Shown here in pieces: positions 15,415-20,143 of a DNA stretch of 20,143 nt (positions within the stretch are counted from its first letter, which is position 1; each line of letters starts with the position of its first letter). The notes under the pieces were generated by a model that worked only from the letters and a program-made list of their open reading frames with translations, had not been told where the DNA came from and ran no database searches. The position numbers and the translations under genes were made by a program. The DNA is from CAYOOT01 sp964405665 (GTDB lineage: Bacteria > Bdellovibrionota_C > UBA2361 > SZUA-149 > CAZDWZ01). Location of the stretch: positions 1-20,143 of the forward strand of contig CAYOOT010000048.1 in the NCBI GenBank assembly GCA_964405665.1, in the 5' to 3' direction.

Positions 15415-16120
15415 GCAAATCACTTAAAACTAGCAGATTCTTGGCGCTAAGAGCTATCTTTGCCGGACACATTTCTTCTTTGATATGGGGATTGTTGAAA
15501 TTGCTATAAGCATTGCGTTTTGCTTCCCCGATAAAAAGAATTACCACATAAGGTGTTTGGGCAATTAACTTTTTGCTGATACTGATTCTTAGAGGAGGAG
15601 GTTTGGGAGAATCTTTAATTAAAAAATATTTTGGATCGATATTTTTAAGTTCAGGATGTTGGGGAAACAGAGAAGCAATATGCCCATCTTCGCCGACACC
15701 AAGAAAGATCAAGTCAAAATTTCCTCCATTTTCTTGAAATATTTTATTATATTCTGCTAATCCGTAATCAGCGGAATCTTTATTTACGATAAAAGGATGA
15801 AGCTGATGGTGATGGAGAATTTTATTCTCAATTAACTTAGAAAAAAATTCTTCATTTAATAATTTATAATTACTATCAGGAGAAGTTATTTCTACCACAC
15901 GCTCATCTACTAAAAAAAAGTTAGTTTTTTGCCAAATTTTTTTCGAGCCATTTTCCTGTAAAGATCTCAATAATTGTACGATACTTCTACCGCCACAAAA
16001 ACCGATATTAATATTGGGTTTTGTCTCAATGCTCTCTTCTAAAAACCCATTAATTTCTTTAGTGGCTTGGTCAAAAAGGTCTGTTAATTCTTTGTTGAAG
16101 ATAGTTTTAACGTTATTCAT
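15407..16120 (-). CDS. pgl: 6-phosphogluconolactonase
   Basis: A 237-residue protein of the glucosamine-6-phosphate isomerase/6-phosphogluconolactonase family. It hydrolyses 6-phosphogluconolactone to 6-phosphogluconate, step two of the oxidative pentose phosphate pathway. Seen: GFCGGRS near 40-45 (the usual SGG-x-T/S phosphate loop, here with Cys), FFLVDERVV near 68-75, SPDSNY near 80-85, GVGEDGHIASLFP near 141-153 and the late segment PPLRISISKKLI. The DERxV and GxGxDGHxASLFP motifs favour lactonase over isomerase. Glucose-6-phosphate dehydrogenase and 6-phosphogluconate dehydrogenase are not in the window. It is upstream of and overlaps the EEP-family gene, and diverges from tpx across 74 bases. 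Confidence 0.92.
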   Translation of the reverse strand: MNNVKTIFNKELTDLFDQATKEINGFLEESIETKPNINIGFCGGRSIVQLLRSLQENGSKKIWQKTNFFLVDERVVEITSPDSNYKLLNEEFFSKLIENKILHHHQLHPFIVNKDSADYGLAEYNKIFQENGGNFDLIFLGVGEDGHIASLFPQHPELKNIDPKYFLIKDSPKPPPLRISISKKLIAQTPYVVILFIGEAKRNAYSNFNNPHIKEEMCPAKIALSAKNLLVLSDLHV

Positions 16121-16179
16121 TTTGCTATACTCAGTTTGTTTACTTTTAGAACTGATTATGCCATTTACTTTGGAAAGAT

Positions 16180-16189
16180 AGAAGGAGAT
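16180..16189 (+). promoter_or_regulatory. Strong Shine-Dalgarno of tpx
   Basis: AGAAGGAGAT contains AAGGAG (16182-16187), seven bases before the tpx ATG. It is the best-matched ribosome-binding site in the window, alongside that of purE, and suggests high peroxidase expression. A possible -10 (TATACT, 16126-16131) lies upstream, but I see no good matching -35. Confidence 0.8.
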
Positions 16190-16194
16190 ATTTT

Positions 16195-16701
16195 ATGACA
16201 AGACACACTAGTTTTAAAGGTACAGAATTAGCACTTAAAGGTAACGAAATAAAAGCAGGAGATAAACTTCCCGCATTTACTTTAACTGGAAATGACATGG
16301 GAGATCTTAAATCTCAAGATTTTGCTGGGAAAAAATTATTAGTCTCTGTTGTTCCCAGTTTAGATACACCAGTATGTGCAATTCAAACTAAAAGATTTAA
16401 TGAAGAACTTTCCAAATTAGGATCTGATGTTGCTGTTCTAACAGTAAGTATGGATTTGCCTTTTGCCCAAAAAAGATGGTGCGGAGCAGAAGGTGTGGAA
16501 AGAGTAGTTACTGCCAGTGATTATAAATATCGCACTTTTGGTGAAGCCGTGGGAACATTTATGCCGGCTTGGGGACTTCTTTCTCGCGCAGTTTTTGTTG
16601 CCGATAAAACAGGAAAAATAGTTTATAGCGAATATGTTCCGGAAGTTTCAGCGGAACCAAATTATGAAGCAGCAATATCTGCAGTAAAATCCCTAGGATA
16701 A
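16195..16701 (+). CDS. tpx: Thiol peroxidase (atypical 2-Cys peroxiredoxin)
   Basis: A 168-residue Tpx-family peroxiredoxin that reduces hydrogen peroxide and organic hydroperoxides using thioredoxin. The family motif PSLDTPVCAIQTKRFN carries the peroxidatic Cys61 with its activating Thr58 and Pro54. The resolving Cys96 lies in KRWCGAEG. Arg132 in LLSRAVFV completes the active site. Length and start are standard for Tpx, and the N-terminal KGTELALKGNEIKAGD is the usual Tpx opening. There is no signal peptide, so it is cytoplasmic. A flavodoxin-type reductase gene begins two bases after its stop, which makes a two-gene oxidative-stress operon likely. Confidence 0.97.
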   Translation: MTRHTSFKGTELALKGNEIKAGDKLPAFTLTGNDMGDLKSQDFAGKKLLVSVVPSLDTPVCAIQTKRFNEELSKLGSDVAVLTVSMDLPFAQKRWCGAEGVERVVTASDYKYRTFGEAVGTFMPAWGLLSRAVFVADKTGKIVYSEYVPEVSAEPNYEAAISAVKSLG

Positions 16702-16703
16702 GA

Positions 16704-17261
16704 ATGAAAAAAATCAGTATTGTTTATCATTCCGGTTATGGACATACAAAAGTACAAGCAGAAAATGTCCTCAAAGGTTTACAATCTGTTAATGGCGTAG
16801 AAGCAAAAATAATTACGGCAGAAGAAGCAATTAACAATCTTAATTTTTTTGATGATGCCGATTGCATAGTTTTTGGTTGCCCGACTTATATGGGCGGACC
16901 ATCTGCTAAGTTTAAAGAATTCATTGAGGCTGCGAGCAAAATTTGGTTTAAACAAGGTTGGAAAGATAAATTAGCCGCAGGTTTTACCAATTCTCAAGGT
17001 TTAAGTGGCGATAAATTTGCTACGCTATCGCAACTTTTTGTCAATGCGATGCAACATTCGATGATTTGGATTAGTACTGGTTTTTTAACCGGAGCAGAAA
17101 ATACTCTGGGAACGGAGTTGGAGCTAAATAGGCTTGGTGCTTACATGGGGGCGATGTCCCAATCTCCTCAGGGTTCGCCTGAACCACTAAAAGCCGATCT
17201 TGCTACTGCTGAAAAATTCGGCAAGAGAATTGCTGAAGCAGTTCTTAATTTAAGAAAATAG
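16704..17261 (+). CDS. Flavodoxin-fold NAD(P)H:quinone oxidoreductase (WrbA-like)
   Basis: A 185-residue FMN-binding protein of the flavodoxin/WrbA superfamily. The phosphate-binding loop is YHSGYGHTK (8-16), and the second FMN contact is GCPTYMGGPSAKFKEFIE (about 59-76). The region with AAGFTNSQGLSGD (about 92-104) is where WrbA proteins hold the flavin ring. Such enzymes reduce quinones by two electrons, avoiding semiquinone radicals. It starts two bases after tpx, with the tpx end supplying AGGATAAG as ribosome-binding site. Co-expression with a peroxidase fits an oxidative-stress role. It is somewhat divergent from textbook WrbA, so I leave the symbol blank. Confidence 0.9.
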   Translation: MKKISIVYHSGYGHTKVQAENVLKGLQSVNGVEAKIITAEEAINNLNFFDDADCIVFGCPTYMGGPSAKFKEFIEAASKIWFKQGWKDKLAAGFTNSQGLSGDKFATLSQLFVNAMQHSMIWISTGFLTGAENTLGTELELNRLGAYMGAMSQSPQGSPEPLKADLATAEKFGKRIAEAVLNLRK

Positions 17262-17281
17262 AAACTCGGTTTTTACTTGAA

Positions 17282-17299
17282 GATCTTTTAGCAAAGATC
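17282..17299. terminator. Hairpin at the convergent end of the tpx operon and the acetyltransferase
   Basis: GATCTTT and AAAGATC form a perfect 7-bp stem with a TAGC loop. It overlaps the acetyltransferase stop codon and lies 20 bases after the reductase stop. There is no U-run on the plus strand, where AAACC follows. On the minus strand the hairpin is followed by AAGTAAAAACCG. It could stop transcription from either side but is weak. Confidence 0.35.
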
Positions 17300-18412
17300 A
17301 AACCTTAATGCTTTGGAAGGTCTCTTGAAGTTGTAATTTTTTTTCCAATTCTCAGGCAATGTTTCTCTGGGTATTTCATAAAATCCCAGACTTTCAAAAA
17401 ATTGCCACATCTTTGGTTCGATACTAAGAGCAAAAACATATTTTTTATTTAATGCTTTTGCTTCTTCAATTAATTTTTGGGCAAGTTTTCTTGCTCGGCC
17501 TTTCCCTTGAAAGCGTGGCAGAGTGCAAAACTTTCCTAATTCAGCAACTTCTCCGTAATCGACAATTTTAGCAGAGGCAACAATTGCACCGTTAATTGTA
17601 AAAACATAAAAATTGTCGATACTTCTTGCAATATCATCTTCGGTGATCGGAAGAATTTCTCCGGACATGATATATGGTTTCATTATTAAGGAGATATCAG
17701 TAACATCTTTTAATTCTCCCTTGCGAACATCGTTGGGGTAGTCTTGAGTGAATAATGTGCCGGCTCCACGATGAGTAAAAACTTCTTTGAAAAGAGAGCC
17801 GCTTTTTCCTTCCAAAAGAATAATTTCAATGCCTCTTTCAATGTTTTGTGCTTGAATAAATTGCAGACGTTCCGCTCCAATGTTAATCGTTTCTGGCTTA
17901 CTTAAGAATTCCGTAATTTGAGCAGAATTGGGATTGGAATGAAAGTGACCATTAATTTCTAAACCGCGAAAATCCGAAAGAAAAAAAACTTTTGTCGAAT
18001 TAAGCACCTCGGCAATGTCTAAAACTTTTGTGTCGATCGTTGATCTGTCGGCAAAGGATTGATTTTTTAATTTTCTATCAAAAGCAATAACAGGAATGAT
18101 ATTTTGAGCGATTAATTTTTTTATTTCATTAATCTTGCGACTGGATAAAGGACTGCTGACATCATCATAAAGCAACTTAAATTTTGTTCCTCTTTCCGTC
18201 CACAATTCCAGTTCCGATTTCAATTCCTGATTGTTATGGCAAAAAATTATAATGCTAATATCTGAAGCATGGAGCACCCGGAGATCGGTAATAATGTCTT
18301 TGATCTGGATTTGTTCTTCTAAAACAAGTGAAAAAAGCTTGTTGCGGAACTTGCTTTCATAATGAAAGACTTCCAAAGCATTGAGCATTTGTGTTTCTAT
18401 TAATTCATCCAT
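17288..18412 (-). CDS. argA: N-acetylglutamate synthase-like protein (degenerate kinase domain + GNAT)
   Basis: About 374 residues in the two-domain layout of ArgA: an amino-acid-kinase-fold N-terminal part and a C-terminal GNAT acetyltransferase. The kinase-like part (about 40-220) keeps late family landmarks such as FLSDFRGLEI and LFKEVFTHRGAGTLF. It lacks an obvious N-terminal GG phosphate loop, so it is probably regulatory, as in ArgA. The GNAT part (about 235-374) has the acetyl-CoA loop RFQGKGRARKL and ends FESLGFYEIPRETLP, then YNFKRPSK, closely matching the ArgA tail. It would acetylate glutamate for arginine synthesis. I prefer the ATG at 18412, because an upstream GTG at 18463 lies inside the apparent promoter. 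No other arg gene is nearby, so another amino-acid acetyltransferase role is possible. Confidence 0.82.
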   Translation of the reverse strand: MDELIETQMLNALEVFHYESKFRNKLFSLVLEEQIQIKDIITDLRVLHASDISIIIFCHNNQELKSELELWTERGTKFKLLYDDVSSPLSSRKINEIKKLIAQNIIPVIAFDRKLKNQSFADRSTIDTKVLDIAEVLNSTKVFFLSDFRGLEINGHFHSNPNSAQITEFLSKPETINIGAERLQFIQAQNIERGIEIILLEGKSGSLFKEVFTHRGAGTLFTQDYPNDVRKGELKDVTDISLIMKPYIMSGEILPITEDDIARSIDNFYVFTINGAIVASAKIVDYGEVAELGKFCTLPRFQGKGRARKLAQKLIEEAKALNKKYVFALSIEPKMWQFFESLGFYEIPRETLPENWKKNYNFKRPSKALRFDLC

Positions 18413-18422
18413 AGCTATTGTT

Positions 18423-18452
18423 TTGACATACCTAAGATCAAAGATATATAGT
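18423..18452 (+). promoter_or_regulatory. Sigma70-like promoter of the guaC/purE operon
   Basis: A perfect TTGACA -35 box (18423-18428) and TATAGT -10 box (18447-18452, 5 of 6) are 18 bases apart. The predicted start, near 18459, leaves a leader of about 28 bases before the ATG at 18487. The -10 overlaps that of the opposite promoter (18445-18450), so the two are probably mutually exclusive. Confidence 0.6.
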
Positions 18453-18473
18453 GAAAAGGTCACTTAAAATCAA
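18445..18473 (-). promoter_or_regulatory. Sigma70-like promoter of the argA-like gene
   Basis: On the minus strand TTGATT (18468-18473) and TATATA (18445-18450) are 17 bases apart, each matching consensus at 4 of 6. The predicted start near 18438 gives a leader of about 26 bases to the ATG at 18412 and excludes the GTG at 18463. It shares its -10 with the divergent promoter. Confidence 0.45.
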
Positions 18474-18486
18474 TACTTAAAGACCA

Positions 18487-19485
18487 ATGAAAAAAGCCCT
18501 AACCTTTGATGATGTCGCTTTAGTCCCACAATACAACAATGTTCCTTCGAGGACAGAACCGACGTTAGAAACTTGGTTGACAAAAAGCTTAAAATTGCAA
18601 TTGCCTCTCCTTGCGGCAAATATGGAATCGGTTATTTCTGAAGATTTGGCAGATGTTTTATTACAATATGGAGGAATGCCGATTTTTCATCGCTTCTGTG
18701 ATTTGGAAATCCAAAAAAAATGGGTAAAAAAATATAAGGAAAAAACTTTTGTCTCTTGTGGCTTGCATAAATTAGATGAAGTTCGGTCTTTACTGGACTT
18801 AGGTGCTTTGGGTGTTTGTATCGATATTGCTCATGGACATTCAGAACCGATGCTTAAATTTGTGGCCGAAGTAAAAAGAACTCATCCGGAGAGTGCTGTG
18901 ATTGCCGGAAATGTTTGCACTGCGATGGGCTATAATGATTTGGTAAATGCCGGGGCTGATGCGGTAAAAGTTGGTGTCGGTCCTGGAGCTGCTTGCACTA
19001 CAAGAATGGTGACCGGTTTTGGTGTTCCGCAATTTACGGCGATCAGAGATTGCGCTGTGATTGCAGAAAAATTACGAGTGCCTTTAATTGCTGATGGTGG
19101 AATTAAAGGCAGTAGAGAAGTGGTTTTGGCCTTAGCCGCAGGGGCAAGCACGGTAATGCTAGGTAAACTTTTTTCATTAACTAAAGAAAGTGCTGCTTTG
19201 AAGAAAAATGTAGGAGGCATTTTATCTGCCAGATATCGTGGTCAAGCCAGTGAAGATTTCCAGAAAGATTATTATGGTGGACTTAAAGAAAAAACTGTGG
19301 CTGAAGGAACTGATTTTTGGGCAGAAGTTTCTGGAAGTGCCAAAGAATTAATTGATAATATTATTGGGGGATTAAGAAGTGGTTTGACATATGCCGGGGC
19401 CAGAAGTATCAAAGAACTGCAGCGGAAAGCTGAATTTGTAGAAGTAGTCGGGGGATATTTACATGAAAGTATGCCTAGAAAATAA
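18487..19485 (+). CDS. CBS-less IMP dehydrogenase/GMP reductase family enzyme, GMP reductase-like
   Basis: A 332-residue TIM-barrel enzyme of the IMPDH/GMPR family, without the CBS pair of most IMP dehydrogenases (usually about 480-500 residues). Seen: the N-terminal LTFDDVALVPQYN, the nucleotide-binding GNVCTAMGYNDLVNAGADAVKVGVGPG and catalytic Cys170 followed by Thr-Thr-Arg. Also seen are IADGGIKGSREVVLALAAGA and the late GGLRSGLTYAGA. The flap region has ASE (254-256), where GMP reductases carry a conserved Glu. The Arg-Tyr pair of IMPDH is not obvious, and the size fits GMP reductase. The GFGVPQ stretch after the cysteine is more IMPDH-like. It therefore probably converts GMP to IMP with NADPH, but the reverse-direction enzyme is not excluded. 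It is followed 15 bases later by purE. Confidence 0.85.
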   Translation: MKKALTFDDVALVPQYNNVPSRTEPTLETWLTKSLKLQLPLLAANMESVISEDLADVLLQYGGMPIFHRFCDLEIQKKWVKKYKEKTFVSCGLHKLDEVRSLLDLGALGVCIDIAHGHSEPMLKFVAEVKRTHPESAVIAGNVCTAMGYNDLVNAGADAVKVGVGPGAACTTRMVTGFGVPQFTAIRDCAVIAEKLRVPLIADGGIKGSREVVLALAAGASTVMLGKLFSLTKESAALKKNVGGILSARYRGQASEDFQKDYYGGLKEKTVAEGTDFWAEVSGSAKELIDNIIGGLRSGLTYAGARSIKELQRKAEFVEVVGGYLHESMPRK

Positions 19486-19491
19486 AAGGAG
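19486..19491 (+). promoter_or_regulatory. Strong Shine-Dalgarno of purE
   Basis: AAGGAG lies directly after the stop of the upstream gene and nine bases before the purE ATG. It fixes that start and allows purE to be translated from the shared transcript. Confidence 0.75.
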
Positions 19492-19500
19492 AGTTGGTTT

Positions 19501-19989
19501 ATGCAAAATCTAGTTTCTGTAATAATGGGTTCTAAATCTGATTGGGAAACAATGCAACATACTAACACGCTCTTAGATCAGTTGGGAATTCCCCATGAAG
19601 TAAAGGTAATGTCTGCTCATAGAACTCCAGATTTAGTTGCTAATTATGTTTCTAAACTTGAAGCAAATGGAGTTGAAGTTTTAATTGCGGCAGCCGGTGG
19701 TGCCGCTCACTTGGCCGGAGTAGCTGCGGCTAAAACACCAATCCCAGTTTTAGCAGTTCCGATGGAAAGTAATTCACTTCGCGGGATGGACTCTCTGCTT
19801 TCAATGGTGCAAATGCCTGCCGGGATTCCAGTTGGAACTTTTGCAATCGGGAAACCCGGAGCAATTAATGCCGCTTTATTTGCCGCGGCAATTTTAGCGA
19901 ATAAACATGAAAATATTAAAATTAAACTTAAAGAGTTAAGAGACAATCAAACGAGAAAGGGAGAGCAGAACCAGGATCCGAGGGTTTAG
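19501..19989 (+). CDS. purE: N5-carboxyaminoimidazole ribonucleotide mutase (class I PurE)
   Basis: A 162-residue PurE that isomerises N5-CAIR to CAIR in de novo purine synthesis. The active-site loop VIMGSKSDWETM (Ser11, Asp14), MSAHRTP with catalytic His40 and Arg41, AAAGGAAHLAGV and the SLRGMDSLLSMVQMP block are all intact. The His and the MGSKSDW motif fit class I enzymes, which need the ATP-dependent PurK to supply N5-CAIR. PurK is not in the window. The last dozen residues (KGEQNQDPRV region) are polar and beyond the family core. It is co-transcribed with the IMPDH/GMPR-family gene, which suggests joint control of the purine pool. Confidence 0.97.
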   Translation: MQNLVSVIMGSKSDWETMQHTNTLLDQLGIPHEVKVMSAHRTPDLVANYVSKLEANGVEVLIAAAGGAAHLAGVAAAKTPIPVLAVPMESNSLRGMDSLLSMVQMPAGIPVGTFAIGKPGAINAALFAAAILANKHENIKIKLKELRDNQTRKGEQNQDPRV

Positions 19990-20065
19990 TCGATTTTTCT
20001 AATAATTGAAATGTAGGGGCACCCTTTATGGCTGACTATTACCCACAAGTACAAATTTCTCTGTT

Positions 20066-20101
20066 CTCAGTCTCCGCCTCAGCCTTCATCTCAGCCTCTG
20101 T
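20066..20101. repeat. Three imperfect 12-bp tandem repeats (CTCAGYCT...)
   Basis: CTCAGTCT, CTCAGCCT and CTCAGCCT start at 20066, 20078 and 20090, exactly 12 bases apart, within a pyrimidine-rich tract. The 154 bases after purE otherwise hold only a short TGTAGGGGCACCC stretch (20012-20024). That stretch resembles the end of the 7458-7533 repeat family (TGTAGGGGCAGGG). I see no gene start before the window ends. Confidence 0.75.
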
Positions 20102-20143
20102 CTGTCAATCCCTAAATACGGTTTACACATAAAGAGTTGCATT

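Noticed and set aside
18413..18463. GTG-started N-terminal extension of the ArgA-like protein
   Set aside because: The added codons overlap the two best promoters in the window and have no ribosome-binding site.
19707..19946. A 79-codon open frame antisense to purE
   Set aside because: It is a shadow of a highly conserved gene, with no separate start signal.

Overview
This is a gene-dense stretch of an AT-rich bacterial chromosome. I call 20 protein-coding genes, most packed into short operons. I see no rRNA, tRNA, phage, transposase or CRISPR, and no gene-free stretch reaches 300 bases. An outer-membrane efflux lipoprotein, a periplasmic adaptor and a lipoprotein with a PDZ-like tail point to a diderm (Gram-negative type) organism. 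The SufU-type scaffold, stand-alone pilB-pilC pair and dispersed hairpin repeats suit an uncultivated lineage. A candidate phylum such as Margulisbacteria/Saganbacteria or another relative of Cyanobacteria is possible, because the exporter resembles DevBCA, but the sequence alone does not prove it.

Layout. 79-1742 (minus): sufS-sufU, cysteine desulfurase and Fe-S scaffold, translationally coupled. 1743-1936: divergent intergenic region built around a 128-bp imperfect palindrome. 1937-3538 (plus): an ArnT/PMT-type membrane glycosyltransferase. 3557-6476 (minus): pilB-pilC, the assembly ATPase and inner-membrane platform of a type IV pilus or type II secretion-like machine. 6579-7352 (minus): an FkbM-type methyltransferase. 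7385-7533: a cluster of dispersed repeats, including a cruciform-capable inverted repeat. 7565-9181 (minus): a soluble PAS/histidine kinase/receiver hybrid sensor.

9287-14379 (plus) is the most distinctive block, a tightly spaced six-gene operon. It encodes a secreted beta-sandwich protein, a PDZ-like lipoprotein, an FtsX/DevC-type permease, an ABC ATPase, an HlyD-type adaptor and a TolC/NodT-type outer-membrane lipoprotein. Together these would form a complete tripartite ATP-driven exporter with two accessory envelope proteins of unknown role. The divergent hybrid kinase is a plausible sensor partner.

14467-16120 (minus): 6-phosphogluconolactonase followed by a membrane-anchored endonuclease/exonuclease/phosphatase-fold protein, overlapping by 8 bases. 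16195-17261 (plus): thiol peroxidase plus a flavodoxin-type quinone reductase, a small oxidative-stress operon. 17288-18412 (minus): an N-acetylglutamate synthase-like protein with a degenerate kinase domain. 18487-19989 (plus): a CBS-less IMPDH/GMP-reductase family enzyme and PurE, both in purine metabolism. The last two transcription units diverge from a 74-bp gap holding two good, overlapping sigma70-like promoters. Short tandem repeats lie at both edges of the window.

The best candidates for something undescribed are the exporter operon with its two accessory proteins, the palindrome at 1784-1911, and the dispersed hairpin family at 7385-7533 and 14387-14434.
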